35,640 nt of DNA from Rhodobacteraceae bacterium HLUCCO18. Lineage in GTDB: Bacteria; Pseudomonadota; Alphaproteobacteria; Rhodobacterales; Rhodobacteraceae. A model generated the notes under the pieces. The model was not told the origin of the DNA. It searched no databases and was given only the letters and a program-made list of their open reading frames with translations. The position numbers and the translations under genes were made by a program. The stretch spans positions 1 to 35,640 of the forward strand of contig LJSY01000037.1 of the NCBI GenBank assembly GCA_001314805.1, in the 5' to 3' direction. This document shows, one piece after another, positions 8,519-17,647 of this stretch; position 1 is the stretch's first letter, and each line of letters opens with the position of its first letter.

Positions 8519-9246
8519 GGGGCAAGCTGGAACTTACCAATGTCTGGAAAAGCTTCGGCGACCATCAGGTCTGCCGGGGCGTGGACCTGAGCGTCGGCGC
8601 GGGCCAGATGGTCTGCCTGATCGGGGCGTCGGGTTCGGGCAAGTCCACCCTTCTGCGCTGCATGAACCTGCTGGAGCCCATCGACGAGGGCACGATCCAT
8701 CTCGACGGTCAGGACATCAGCGAACCCGGCCTCGATGCACAGCCCATCCGCACGCGGATCGGGATCGTCTTTCAGTCCTACAACCTCTTTCCCCACATGA
8801 CGGCGGCGCAGAACGTGATGCTCGCCCCCCGCCGCGTGCGGGGAAAGACCCCGGCCGAGTTGGCCGCGCCGGTGCAGGCGCTGTTCGCGCGCTTCGGCCT
8901 TGCCGACCGGATGGACCACTACCCCGACCAGCTGTCGGGCGGACAGCAGCAGCGCGTCGCGATCATCCGGGCGCTCGCCATGTCGCCCGAGATCATGCTT
9001 TTCGACGAGATCACCTCGGCGCTCGACCCGGAACTGGTGGGTGAAGTTCTCGACGTGCTGCGCCAGCTGCGCCACGAGGGCATGACCATGGTGCTGGCCA
9101 CCCACGAGATGTCCTTCGCCCGGGAACTCGCCGATACCGTGTGCTTTCTCGACGGCGGCCGGATCATCGAGCAGGGACCGCCCGAGGCGATCTTCGCCGC
9201 CCCGCGCGAGGCGCGGACGCGGGCCTTCCTCGAGCGGGTGCTTTAG
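8515..9246 (+). CDS. ABC transporter ATP-binding protein, polar amino-acid type (HisP/GlnQ)
   Basis: A 243-residue ATPase starting with GTG at 8515, which overlaps the permease stop by 4 bp (GTGA). From this start the protein aligns with the family ([17 protein letters not shown]). Walker A is GASGSGKST (Ala for the usual Pro), Q-loop FQSYNLFPH, signature LSGGQQQR, Walker [15 protein letters not shown] (Ile for Pro, a common variant in this family), and H-loop ATHEMSFA. All catalytic residues are kept. It closes a compact three-gene importer. Confidence 0.92.
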   Translation: MRGKLELTNVWKSFGDHQVCRGVDLSVGAGQMVCLIGASGSGKSTLLRCMNLLEPIDEGTIHLDGQDISEPGLDAQPIRTRIGIVFQSYNLFPHMTAAQNVMLAPRRVRGKTPAELAAPVQALFARFGLADRMDHYPDQLSGGQQQRVAIIRALAMSPEIMLFDEITSALDPELVGEVLDVLRQLRHEGMTMVLATHEMSFARELADTVCFLDGGRIIEQGPPEAIFAAPREARTRAFLERVL

Positions 9247-9396
9247 GCAGCGGCGGTTTGCGCGGGGCCGGTCCCGCGGAATTGCGCTCACGTCCGGGCC
9301 TGCTATCCTCAGGAATGGTCCCCCAAGGAATGGTCCACCACGGGCCCGGATCGGCAGTCCGTCACGCGCCTGCCCGAAAACACCGCCAATAAACCT

Positions 9397-9427
9397 TTGA
9401 ACCCCGCGGGATTCCGGGCAGTATGAC
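9397..9427 (+). promoter_or_regulatory. Possible promoter of the peptide importer operon
   Basis: TTGAAC at 9397-9402 and TATGAC at 9422-9427 (19 bp spacer), 58 bp upstream of the binding-protein ATG. Moderate to weak match. The 239-bp gap 9247-9485 otherwise shows only a short GC hairpin at 9261-9278 after the ATPase gene, without a T-run. Confidence 0.3.
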
Positions 9428-9485
9428 GGTGGAACAGATCCCGGCACGCGGGACGAGAGACGAAATCAGCGGAGGAAGACAAGCA

Positions 9486-11054
9486 ATGACCAGATTCATG
9501 TCGAACGGCGGCGTCAGTCGCAGGGGGGTTCTCAAGGGCGCGACCGCGATAGGGGCCGCGGCCCTCGTCACGCCATGGGGCACGCCGCTTCGGGCACAAC
9601 CGACGCGCGGCGGCACGCTGCGGGTGGCGATCTCCACCGGCGGCACCACCGACTCGCTCGATCCCGGTTCGTGGGATTCGGAGTTCATGAACTTCCAGGC
9701 CCATACGCGGAACGGGTTCCTGACCGAGATCGCCACCGATGGCAGCATCGTGCCGGAACTCGCCGAATCGTGGGAAGCCACGGACGACGCGGTCGTCTGG
9801 ACCTTCCGCATCCGCGAGGGCGTGCAGTTCCATTCCGGCCACGTGCTGACGGCCGAGGACGTGGTCGCCTCGATCAACCACCATCGCGGACCGGACAATA
9901 CCTCGGCCGCGGCCCCCATCGTCGCCGATATCGCGGAGATCACCGCCGACGGCATGACCGTGACGGTGACGCTGTCCGCCGGCAACGCGGACTTCCCCTT
10001 CGTGATGTCGGATTATCACCTGCCGATCCTGCCCGCGCAGGCCGATGGCACGATCGACCCGTCGACCACCGATGGCTGCGGCCCCTTCCGGCTCGACAAC
10101 ATCGAGTTCGGCGTGCGCGCCGATTACACCCGCCATGACGGCTACTGGAAAGAAGGCCTGCCCTATTTCGACGCCGTCGAGCAGATCCTGATCTTCGACA
10201 ACGCCGCACGGCAGAACGCGCTGATCTCGGGCGAGGTCGACTATATCGACAGCGCCGACCTGAACACCGTGCACCTGCTGGAACGCGCGCCGGGCATCAA
10301 CGTGCTGTCGATCACGGGAATGCAGCATTACGGGCTTCCGATGGACACCCGCGCCGCGCCCTTCGACGACAACAACGTCCGCCAGGCGCTGAAATACGCC
10401 ATCAACCGGGAGCAGCTGGTCGAAACCATCCTCAACGGGTACGGCACGGTCGGAAACGACCACCCGATCGGACCGGGCCAGCGGTTCTTCAACACCGAAC
10501 TGGAGCAGAAGGAATTCGACCCCGACCGCGTCGCCTTCTACCTGCGCGAGGCCGGGCTCGACAGCCTGTCGGTGGACATCCACCTTGCCGACGCGGCCTT
10601 CGCGGGCGCGGTCGATGCCGGGATCCTCTACTCCGAAAGCGCGGCAGCGGCGGGCGTCACGATCAACGTGGTTCGCGAGCCGAACGATGGCTACTGGTCC
10701 AATGTCTGGATGCAGAAGCCCTTCGCCGGCACCTATTGGGGCGGCCGCCCTACCGAGGACTGGATGTTCGCGACCGCATATGCCGAGGGCGTGCCGTGGA
10801 ACGAAAGCTACTGGTCGAACGAGCGCTTCAACGAGCTTCTGGTCGCCGCGCGTTCGGAACTCGACGAGGACATCCGCCGCGAGATGTATTTCGAGATGCA
10901 GGATATCGTCGCCAACGAGGGCGGCACCATCATCCCGATGTTCGCCAACTACGTGGGCGCCTATTCCGACGCGCTGGCCCATGGCGACCAGATCGCGTCG
11001 AACTGGCGCAATGACGGTCACCGGATGAGCGAACGCTGGTGGTTCGCCTCCTGA
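9486..11054 (+). CDS. ABC transporter substrate-binding protein, peptide type (SBP_bac_5)
   Basis: A 522-residue periplasmic protein of the DppA/OppA family. It carries a clear twin-arginine signal, SRRGVLKGATAIGAAALV, with a cut near LRAQP. The mature start is GGTLRVAISTGG, followed by VPELAESWEATDD and VWTFRIREGVQFHSG, the standard family landmarks. The ATG at 9486 has GGAGGAAG 7 bp upstream; an in-frame ATG at 9423 lies before that ribosome binding site. Export in folded form by Tat is unusual for DppA of enteric bacteria but common in this family of bacteria. A strong terminator-like hairpin follows, so this protein can be made in excess over the permeases. Ligands of the family include dipeptides, opines, and heme. 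Confidence 0.9.
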   Translation: MTRFMSNGGVSRRGVLKGATAIGAAALVTPWGTPLRAQPTRGGTLRVAISTGGTTDSLDPGSWDSEFMNFQAHTRNGFLTEIATDGSIVPELAESWEATDDAVVWTFRIREGVQFHSGHVLTAEDVVASINHHRGPDNTSAAAPIVADIAEITADGMTVTVTLSAGNADFPFVMSDYHLPILPAQADGTIDPSTTDGCGPFRLDNIEFGVRADYTRHDGYWKEGLPYFDAVEQILIFDNAARQNALISGEVDYIDSADLNTVHLLERAPGINVLSITGMQHYGLPMDTRAAPFDDNNVRQALKYAINREQLVETILNGYGTVGNDHPIGPGQRFFNTELEQKEFDPDRVAFYLREAGLDSLSVDIHLADAAFAGAVDAGILYSESAAAAGVTINVVREPNDGYWSNVWMQKPFAGTYWGGRPTEDWMFATAYAEGVPWNESYWSNERFNELLVAARSELDEDIRREMYFEMQDIVANEGGTIIPMFANYVGAYSDALAHGDQIASNWRNDGHRMSERWWFAS

Positions 11055-11067
11055 TCCGACACCGATC

Positions 11068-11099
11068 ACCCCCGGGCGGCCGCCGCCCGGGGGTCTTTT
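11068..11099 (+). terminator. Strong intrinsic terminator-like hairpin inside the importer operon
   Basis: Two perfect 12-nt arms, ACCCCCGGGCGG (11068-11079) and CCGCCCGGGGGT (11083-11094), with a 3-nt loop, followed by CTTTT. It sits 13 bp after the binding-protein stop and 90 bp before the first permease. In importer operons this position usually gives partial termination and protects the 3' end of the binding-protein mRNA. Confidence 0.8.
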
Positions 11100-11189
11100 G
11101 ACGCCGCCGGGCCCCGGCGCATCGTCGCAAGAAGAACACCGAAGCCGCGTCCGGGACCGAAGACCTGACAAAGCGGACCGAGGGGGGAC

Positions 11190-12146
11190 ATGTCACATAT
11201 CTGGATCATGATCGCGAAGCGTCTGGGGCTGGGCGTCGTCACGCTCTTCGTGGTCTCGCTGATCATCTTTCTGGGCACGGAGCTTCTGCCCGGGGATTTC
11301 GCGCAGGAGATCCTCGGCCAGGCCGCCACGCCCGAGACCGTCGCGGCCCTGCGGGAACGTCTGGGCCTGAACGACCCGATGCACATCCGCTACATCAACT
11401 GGCTGACGGATATCGCGCGCGGCGAACTGGGCGTCAGTCTCGCCAACGGGCAATCGGTGTCCGACCTGATCGGGCGACGGCTTGGCAACACGCTTTTGCT
11501 GGCGCTTTACGCCGCGGCCATCGCGGTGCCGCTGTCGCTCATGCTCGGCATCCTCGCGGCGCTGTTCCGCAACTCCTTCTTCGACCGGTTCGCCAATGCC
11601 AGCGCGCTGACATCGATCTCGTTCCCCGAGTTCTTCGTGGCCTACATCCTGATCTTCTTTCTCGCGGGTGCCGGCGGCGTCTTTCCGTCCATTTCGAATT
11701 TTCGGACCGACCCGAGCTTCGACGAGTTCCTCTACCGCGCCTTCCTGCCGGCGCTGACGCTGACGCTCGTCGTCACGGCGCACATGATGCGGATGACGCG
11801 GGCGGCAATCATCAACCTGCTGGCTTCCCCGTATATCGAGATGGCGCGGCTCAAGGGCATGTCGCCGATGCGCATCATCGTGAAGCACGCGCTGCCCAAT
11901 GCGCTGGCGCCCATCATCAACGTGATCGCGCTGAACCTCGCCTATCTGATCACCGGCGTCGTGGTGGTGGAGGTCGTCTTCGTCTATCCGGGCCTCGGGC
12001 AGCTGATGGTCGACAGCGTGGCGGCCCGCGACATGCCAGTGGTGCAGGGCGTCGCGCTGGTCTTCGCGGCGGCCTATGTCCTTCTCAACCTCACGGCGGA
12101 CGTGTTGGCGACCTTGTCCAACCCGCGCCTCGTGCACCGGCGCTGA
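11190..12146 (+). CDS. ABC transporter permease, dipeptide type (DppB)
   Basis: A 318-residue inner-membrane permease. It starts with the typical single helix (RLGLGVVTLFVVSLIIFL) and the periplasmic LLPGDFAQEILGQ region, then five further helices. The coupling loop is MTRAAIINLLASPYIEMARLKGM followed by KHALPNALAPIINV, diagnostic for the DppB/OppB family. RBS AGGGGGG is 4 bp before the ATG at 11190. The second permease starts 12 bp after its stop. Confidence 0.93.
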   Translation: MSHIWIMIAKRLGLGVVTLFVVSLIIFLGTELLPGDFAQEILGQAATPETVAALRERLGLNDPMHIRYINWLTDIARGELGVSLANGQSVSDLIGRRLGNTLLLALYAAAIAVPLSLMLGILAALFRNSFFDRFANASALTSISFPEFFVAYILIFFLAGAGGVFPSISNFRTDPSFDEFLYRAFLPALTLTLVVTAHMMRMTRAAIINLLASPYIEMARLKGMSPMRIIVKHALPNALAPIINVIALNLAYLITGVVVVEVVFVYPGLGQLMVDSVAARDMPVVQGVALVFAAAYVLLNLTADVLATLSNPRLVHRR

Positions 12147-12158
12147 GGGGGAAGGGTC

Positions 12159-13082
12159 ATGGGTTTTCTGACCGGTCTCTTCTGGCTTGCCGCCGTCATC
12201 GTCGGCGCAATGGCCGCGGGCTGGGTGTTCCGCACCGCCGTCATCGCCGTCAGCCCACACGGGGTGGCGAGGGAATTCCGCACCATGCCGCTGACGGCGG
12301 GCTTCGGGCTTCTGATGATCGTGATCTACGTTCTCGTCGCGGTTTTCGCGCCCGCCATCGCGCCGTTTTCCGAGACCGCGATCGTCGGCCGCGAGTACCA
12401 GGCCTGGGACAATGTGCACCTTCTGGGCACCGACAATCTGGGGCGCGACATGCTTTCGCGGCTGATCTACGGCGCGCGGAACACGGTCGGCATCGCCTTT
12501 GCCACAACCGCGCTCGCCTTCATCCTCGGCTCGGTGCTCGGCCTTCTGGCGGCGGTGGTGGGCGGCTGGCTCGACCAGCTTCTGTCGCGCATGGTGGACG
12601 TGCTGATGGCCATCCCGGCGCTGATCTTCGCGCTGCTGCTGCTGACCATCGTCGGCACGTCGGTCATCAACATGATCCTCGTCATCGCGGTCATCGACGC
12701 CACGCGGGTCTATCGCCTTGCGCGCGCCGTGGCGATGAACATCGTCGTGATGGATTACGTGGAGGCCGCCAAGCTCAGGGGCGAAGGCCTCTGGCGCCTC
12801 ATCACGCGCGAGATCCTGCCCAACGCCTTGGCGCCGCTGGTGGCGGAGTTCGGTCTGCGCTTCTGTTTCGTGTTCCTCACCATCTCGGCGCTGAGTTTCC
12901 TTGGCCTCGGCATCCAGCCGCCGACGGCCGACTGGGGGTCGATGGTGCGGGACAATGCCACGCTGATCTCCTTCGGAGACATCACGCCGCTTCTGCCGGC
13001 GGGCGCCATCGCGCTTCTGACGGTCAGCGTGAATTTCGTCGTCGACTGGCAGCTGCACCGCGCCAGCGGTTTGAGGGAGTGA
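12159..13082 (+). CDS. ABC transporter permease, dipeptide type (DppC)
   Basis: A 307-residue permease, partner of the DppB-like protein. It has two N-terminal helices instead of the usual one (residues 4-30 and 48-68), then the DppC landmark LGTDNLGRDMLSRLIYGAR and the coupling loop MDYVEAAKLRGEG with ILPNALAPLVAEFG. RBS GGGGAAGG lies just upstream of the ATG at 12159. The fused ATPase begins 4 bp after the stop. Confidence 0.92.
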   Translation: MGFLTGLFWLAAVIVGAMAAGWVFRTAVIAVSPHGVAREFRTMPLTAGFGLLMIVIYVLVAVFAPAIAPFSETAIVGREYQAWDNVHLLGTDNLGRDMLSRLIYGARNTVGIAFATTALAFILGSVLGLLAAVVGGWLDQLLSRMVDVLMAIPALIFALLLLTIVGTSVINMILVIAVIDATRVYRLARAVAMNIVVMDYVEAAKLRGEGLWRLITREILPNALAPLVAEFGLRFCFVFLTISALSFLGLGIQPPTADWGSMVRDNATLISFGDITPLLPAGAIALLTVSVNFVVDWQLHRASGLRE

Positions 13083-13086
13083 GCCG

Positions 13087-14748
13087 ATGACGGAAACGAA
13101 CAAGGACGTCCTGCTGTCCATGAAAGGCCTTCGGATCGAGGGCCGCGCGGACGAGGAATGGACCGAGATCGTCAAGGGTATCGACCTGACGCTGCACAAG
13201 GGCGAGGTACTGGGCCTGATCGGCGAATCCGGGGCCGGAAAGTCCACCATCGGGCTTGCCGCGATGGGATTTGCCCGTGACGGTTGCCGCATCACGGGCG
13301 GCGAGATCACCTTCGACGGGATCGACCTGCGCGCGGCCTCCGAGCGCGAGCGGCGGGGCCTGCGCGGCAAGCGCATCGCTTATGTCGCGCAATCGGCCGC
13401 CGCCAGCTTCAACCCGGCCCACAAGCTGATCGACCAATATGCCGAGGCGCCGGTCCGGCACCACGTCATGAGCCGGTCCGAAGCGGAACACGACGCGGTG
13501 GACCTCTATCGCCGGATGCAGCTTCCGAACCCCGAGGAAATCGGATTTCGCTACCCCCACCAGGTCTCGGGCGGGCAGTTGCAGCGCGCGATGACGGCGA
13601 TGGCGATGTCCTGCCGGCCCGACCTGATCATCTTCGACGAGCCCACCACCGCGCTCGACGTGACCACGCAGATCGAGGTTCTGGCCGCGATCCGGGATAT
13701 CGTGGAACAGTTCGACACGGCCGCGATCTACATCACCCACGACCTCGCCGTGGTGGCGCAGATGGCCGACCGCATCAAGGTGTTGCTCCGGGGCGAAGAG
13801 GTCGAGGAAGCCGACACGCGCATCATGCTGGACGCACCGACGCAGGACTACACCAAGTCCCTCTGGGCCGTGCGGAGCTTCACGCGTCCCACGCAGCCGC
13901 CTGTCGAAAAGGGCGTGACGCCCGTGGTCTCGGTCCGCAACGTCACGGCGGCCTACGGGGTGATCGATGTCCTGACGAACATCAGTTTCGACATCCACGC
14001 GCGCCGCACCGTCGCCGTGGTGGGCGAATCCGGCTCCGGCAAATCGACCACGGCGCGGGTCATCACCGGCCTTCTGCCGCCGCGCCGGGGCGAGATCCTG
14101 TTCAACGGCGAGGCACTGCCGCCCGACTACCGCCGCCGCACCCGCGAACAGCTCAGGCAGGCGCAGATGATCTACCAGATGGCGGACACGGCGCTGAACC
14201 CCAAGCTCAGGATCCGCGACCTGATCGGACGGCCCGCGCAGATGTATCTGGGCCTGCAGGGCAAGGCGCTGGAGGACCGTATCAAGGACCTCCTGTCGCT
14301 GATCGAGCTGGAGCCGGGCGAGTATATCGACCGGGTGCCGTCGGAGCTTTCGGGCGGGCAGAAACAGCGGATCGGCATCGCCCGCGCGCTCGCCGCAGAG
14401 CCGCAATTCATCATCTGCGACGAGGTCACATCCGCCCTCGACCAGCTGGTGGCCGAGGGGATCCTGAAACTGCTCGACCGGCTTCAGGGCGAGTTCGACC
14501 TCGCCTACATGTTCATCACCCATGACCTCGCCACGGTCAGGGCCATCGCCGACGAGGTCGTGGTGATGAAGGAGGGTCTCGTGATCGAGGCCGGTCCCAA
14601 GCTCGAGGTGTTCCAGCCGCCCCACGACCCCTACACCGAGCTTCTGCTGTCATCGGTGCCCGAGATGGATCCCGACTGGCTGACACATCTGCTGGAAGAA
14701 CGTGACGCCGGCCGCGCTGGCGCCGATGTGGAACCGGCAGGGCACTGA
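13087..14748 (+). CDS. Fused two-domain ABC ATPase of a peptide importer (DppD-DppF type)
   Basis: A 553-residue protein in which the two ATPases normally encoded by dppD and dppF are joined. First domain: Walker A GESGAGKST (46-54), signature VSGGQLQRAM, Walker B LIIFDEPTTALD, H-loop THDLAVV. Second domain: Walker A GESGSGKST (313-321), signature LSGGQKQRIG, Walker B FIICDEVTSALDQ (Val for Pro), H-loop THDLATV. Each domain is followed by the YT-containing tail common to Opp/Dpp ATPases (PTQDYTKSLW; HDPYTELLL). Both sites look competent. Such fusions are common in alphaproteobacterial peptide/opine importers. Confidence 0.93.
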   Translation: MTETNKDVLLSMKGLRIEGRADEEWTEIVKGIDLTLHKGEVLGLIGESGAGKSTIGLAAMGFARDGCRITGGEITFDGIDLRAASERERRGLRGKRIAYVAQSAAASFNPAHKLIDQYAEAPVRHHVMSRSEAEHDAVDLYRRMQLPNPEEIGFRYPHQVSGGQLQRAMTAMAMSCRPDLIIFDEPTTALDVTTQIEVLAAIRDIVEQFDTAAIYITHDLAVVAQMADRIKVLLRGEEVEEADTRIMLDAPTQDYTKSLWAVRSFTRPTQPPVEKGVTPVVSVRNVTAAYGVIDVLTNISFDIHARRTVAVVGESGSGKSTTARVITGLLPPRRGEILFNGEALPPDYRRRTREQLRQAQMIYQMADTALNPKLRIRDLIGRPAQMYLGLQGKALEDRIKDLLSLIELEPGEYIDRVPSELSGGQKQRIGIARALAAEPQFIICDEVTSALDQLVAEGILKLLDRLQGEFDLAYMFITHDLATVRAIADEVVVMKEGLVIEAGPKLEVFQPPHDPYTELLLSSVPEMDPDWLTHLLEERDAGRAGADVEPAGH

Positions 14749-14762
14749 GGCGGCGCGACGCT

Positions 14763-14785
14763 CGCCGCAGGGCATGCCCGCGGCG
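14763..14785. other. GC-rich stem-loop between the fused ATPase and the MBL hydrolase
   Basis: CGCCGC (14763-14768), a bulged A, GGG-CATG-CCC, and GCGGCG (14780-14785). The stem is strong but no T-run follows, so it is not a classical terminator. It may modulate read-through or stability of the mRNA before the last gene. Confidence 0.35.
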
Positions 14786-14811
14786 ACAGGGAACGGACCG
14801 GGGGGCATCGC

Positions 14812-15666
14812 ATGTCGGATTTCGTAGCACTTCTGGGCGTGAAGGGCGGGCCGGCGATCCGGCCGGGGTCGAACATGCCGACCTCGATCCTTCTGTCGCT
14901 TGCCGAAAAGACGGTCCTCGTCGACGCCGGCCTTGGCGCCGCACGGGGCGTTTGCGATCAGGGCGTGGCGCTGACCGCGATCGACGCGATCCTCGTGACC
15001 CACCTGCACTCGGATCACTATCTCGAGTTGGGCCCCCTCCTCCACACCGCATGGACCGCGGGCCTGACCCGGCCCATCCCCGTCTACGGCCCGCCTCGGC
15101 TCGCCCGGTACTGGCAGGCCTTCCTGACCTCGATGGAGGACGACATCGCGCTGAGGATCGCGGACGAGGGCCGCCCCGACCTCGCCCGCCTCGTGGAGCT
15201 TCGCGCGATCCCGGAGAACGGCCCGATCGACCTTGCCGGGATAACGGTCCATGCGCTGGAAAACGAGCACCCGCCCGTGCGGCCCAGCTACGCCTTCCGC
15301 TTCGAAACCGGCGACAAGCGCGTCGTCCTGTCCGGCGACACGGCCCCGATCCCGGCCATGGCGGGTTTCGCCAAGGGCGCCGATCTGCTGGTCCACGAGG
15401 CGATGCTGAGCCATGGCGTGGATGCCCTGATGGCGCGCATGACCAATGGTGACGAGCGCCTGCGCACCCATGTCCTGCGCAGCCACACGGACGCCGAGGA
15501 TGCCGGCCGCATCGCCACCGAGGCCGGCGTGAGGCACCTCGCGCTCAACCATTTCGTCCCCGACGGCATCCCCGGTTTCACCGAAGCCGACTGGGAGGCC
15601 GCCGTGCGAAAGACTTGGGCAGGCCCCCTCACGCTCGGGCGCGACGGGATGCGGATCGACCTCTAG
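14812..15666 (+). CDS. MBL-fold metallo-hydrolase (RNase Z/arylsulfatase-like branch)
   Basis: A 284-residue protein of the metallo-beta-lactamase fold without signal peptide. The metal motif THLHSDH has His64, His66, Asp68 and His69; further ligands are probably Asp in VLSGDTAP and His in LALNHFVP. The overall plan (start near the strand LLGVKGGPAIRPG, VYGPPRLARYW, SYAFRFETGDKRVVLSGD) matches the tRNase Z-like branch, which holds phosphodiesterases, sulfatases and lactonases. It is last in the peptide-importer operon, 63 bp after the ATPase, so it probably acts on an imported compound. Its TAG stop overlaps that of the convergent aminotransferase in one CTAG (15663-15666). Confidence 0.83.
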   Translation: MSDFVALLGVKGGPAIRPGSNMPTSILLSLAEKTVLVDAGLGAARGVCDQGVALTAIDAILVTHLHSDHYLELGPLLHTAWTAGLTRPIPVYGPPRLARYWQAFLTSMEDDIALRIADEGRPDLARLVELRAIPENGPIDLAGITVHALENEHPPVRPSYAFRFETGDKRVVLSGDTAPIPAMAGFAKGADLLVHEAMLSHGVDALMARMTNGDERLRTHVLRSHTDAEDAGRIATEAGVRHLALNHFVPDGIPGFTEADWEAAVRKTWAGPLTLGRDGMRIDL

Positions 15667-16586
15667 GCGCCGCCCTTCGCCGCCGCCACGTGTTCGGCCA
15701 CATGCGCCTTGTAGAGGTCCCGGATCCGCTGCGTCACCGGCCGCGTGCCGTCCCCCACCGGCTTGCCGTCGATCTCGGCCACCGGTGTCTGCGCCCCGAA
15801 GGTGCCGGTCAGAAACGCCTCCTCCGCGCCATGGGCCTCGTAGAGCGAATAGTTCTTCTCGAAGACGGGGATCCCGTCGGCCCGGCAAAGGTCGATCACC
15901 TTCTGACGCGTCACCCCGTTCATGCAGTAATCGCCCGTCGAGGTCCAAACCTCGCCCCGGCGCACGATGAAGAAGTTGCACGCGTTCGTCGTGTTCACGA
16001 AGCCATGCGGGTCGAGCATCAGGGCCTCGTCCGCGCCCGCCTGCTCCGCCTGAAGACAGGCGATCACGCAGTTGAGCTTGGAATGGCTGTTGAGCTTGGC
16101 GTCCTGGCTCATCGGCAGGCCACGCACCTGCGGCACGGTGGCCAGCCGGATGCCCCGCTCCTGCAGACGGTCGACCGGTTTCGAATGCTCCATGATGATC
16201 ACCAGCGTCGGGCCTGACCGGCTGAGCGCAGGGTGCTGGAAAGGCCGCACCTTCACCCCCCGCGTCAGCATCAGGCGGCAATGGACATCCGTTTCCATCC
16301 CGTTGGCGTGACGCGTCATCTCCAGCGCATCCATGATCCCCTTCCGATCCATCCCGGGATCGAGGCTCACGGTCTTGCAGCTGTCGAAAAAGCGATCCAT
16401 GTGATCGTCGAAGAACGCCCAGACGCCATCGTAAAGGCGCATCCCCTCCCACATGCCGTCGCCCAGCATGAAGCCGCTGTCATAGACCGAGACAACGGCC
16501 TCGTCCCGGTGCTTGAGCGCACCATTGACGTAGATGCGGATATAGGCGTTGCGCGGATCCTCCAGCGCGTCGTGGGTGGTGACCAT
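15663..16586 (-). CDS. Class IV aminotransferase (branched-chain/D-amino-acid type)
   Basis: A 307-residue PLP enzyme of fold type IV. Landmarks: YVNGALKHRDEAVVSVYDSGF near the N-terminus, GDGMWEGMRLYDG, the lysine-bearing segment DAKLNSHSKLN followed by AGADEALMLD, and NTTNACNFFIV plus PVTQRIRDLY near the end. Which of the two lysines in that segment carries PLP is not settled by eye. The family includes branched-chain and D-amino-acid aminotransferases and aminodeoxychorismate lyase; the lack of the BCAT arginine pattern makes an L-BCAT role unsure. The ATG at 16586 has GGGAGAT upstream and lies 11 bp after the reductase gene, so both are in one operon. Confidence 0.87.
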   Translation of the reverse strand: MVTTHDALEDPRNAYIRIYVNGALKHRDEAVVSVYDSGFMLGDGMWEGMRLYDGVWAFFDDHMDRFFDSCKTVSLDPGMDRKGIMDALEMTRHANGMETDVHCRLMLTRGVKVRPFQHPALSRSGPTLVIIMEHSKPVDRLQERGIRLATVPQVRGLPMSQDAKLNSHSKLNCVIACLQAEQAGADEALMLDPHGFVNTTNACNFFIVRRGEVWTSTGDYCMNGVTRQKVIDLCRADGIPVFEKNYSLYEAHGAEEAFLTGTFGAQTPVAEIDGKPVGDGTRPVTQRIRDLYKAHVAEHVAAAKGGA

Positions 16587-16597
16587 GTACGATCTCC

Positions 16598-17575
16598 CTA
16601 CTGGTAAAGCCCGGCGACCCGCCCCCGCAGCCGGATGAGGCCGAGCACGGTGTCGATGGTGGGCGTGGGCGTGTCGGTGATCCGCCCCAGCTCCTGCACC
16701 GAGCCCACCAGCGCATCGATCTCCATCGGCCGCCCCGCATCGAGGTCCTGCAGCATCGAGGTCCGGTGCGCGCCCACTGCCGCGCCGCCATCGATGCGGC
16801 GTTCCACGTCGATGGGGAACTTCACGCCCAGCTTTTCCGCGATCTGCTGCGCCTCCAGCATCATCGCGCGCGCCACGGCCCGCGTGCCGGGATCGGTGCA
16901 AAGCACATCGAGCGTGGCAAGGGTCAGCGCCGAGATCGGGTTGAACGAGAGGTTCCCCCAGAGCTTCACCCAGATCTCGTCGCGCAGGCGCGGGCGCACC
17001 GGTGCCTTGAGGCCCGCGGCCCCCAGCGCCTGCGACAGGGCCATCGCGCGCTCGGATTTCGACCCGTCCGGCTCACCCAGCGAAAACCGGTTGCCCTCGA
17101 TATGCCGGATCGTGCCCGGCTCGGAAACCTCGGCTGCCGGGTAGACGACGCACCCCAGCACCCGGTCCGGCCCGAACCCGTCCCATTGCGCGTTGCCCGG
17201 ATCGACGCTTTCCAGCCGGGTGCCTTCCAGCGGGCCGCCGATCTTGTGGAAATACCACCAAGGCACCCCGTTCACGCCCGAGACGATCGTCGTCTCCGGC
17301 CCGATCAGGGGCTGCATCCGTCCCACCACCGGCGGCACCGAATGGGCCTTCAGCGTGACGATCACGTAATCCTGCGGCCCAAGCTCGGCCGGATCTTCCG
17401 AGGCCGTGACCGGCACCGTTACCGTCTCACCTTCTTCTACAAGAGAAAGCCCCTTCTCCCGCATCGCCGCCAGGTGCGGCCCGCGCGCGACAAGGCTCAC
17501 ATCCGCGCCGGCCTGTGCCAGTTTCACGCCCATGTAGCCGCCGATGGCGCCCGCTCCGAATATGCAGATCTTCAT
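16598..17575 (-). CDS. 2-dehydropantoate 2-reductase family protein (ApbA/PanE fold)
   Basis: A 325-residue NADPH-dependent reductase. The Rossmann motif GAGAIGGYMG is at 7-16. The second domain has RDEIWVKLWGNLSFNPISALT, which includes the catalytic lysine of PanE, and a C-terminal TPTIDTVLGLIRL. PanE itself reduces ketopantoate for CoA synthesis, but many relatives in catabolic operons reduce other 2-oxo acids. Here the neighbours are a dicarboxylate-CoA ligase-like enzyme and an aminotransferase, so a catabolic 2-oxo/2-hydroxy acid role is at least as likely as pantothenate synthesis. Start ATG at 17575 follows GGGACGGGAC. Confidence 0.85.
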   Translation of the reverse strand: MKICIFGAGAIGGYMGVKLAQAGADVSLVARGPHLAAMREKGLSLVEEGETVTVPVTASEDPAELGPQDYVIVTLKAHSVPPVVGRMQPLIGPETTIVSGVNGVPWWYFHKIGGPLEGTRLESVDPGNAQWDGFGPDRVLGCVVYPAAEVSEPGTIRHIEGNRFSLGEPDGSKSERAMALSQALGAAGLKAPVRPRLRDEIWVKLWGNLSFNPISALTLATLDVLCTDPGTRAVARAMMLEAQQIAEKLGVKFPIDVERRIDGGAAVGAHRTSMLQDLDAGRPMEIDALVGSVQELGRITDTPTPTIDTVLGLIRLRGRVAGLYQ

Positions 17576-17647
17576 GTCCCGTCCCTCACCATGTCTCTCG
17601 CTCTGCCCCCCGAAAGCGCCGATCGCCTCCCGCGCAGGCCCCACCCC

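Noticed and set aside
9261-9278. Terminator after the amino-acid importer
   Set aside because: A short CGCGGG/CCCGCG stem, without T-run; too weak to call.
9309-11171. 620-codon minus-strand open frame opposite the peptide-binding protein
   Set aside because: Same reason: shadow of a well-supported gene on the other strand, no recognisable domain.
11193-13376. 727-codon open frame on the minus strand
   Set aside because: It is antisense to three clear ABC-transporter genes; its translation is low-complexity (His/Arg/Asp/Glu-rich), the usual mirror of high-GC coding DNA.
14650-15662. Extended minus-strand frame opposite the MBL hydrolase
   Set aside because: Shadow of the hydrolase gene; it would also need to run into the aminotransferase region in a different frame.
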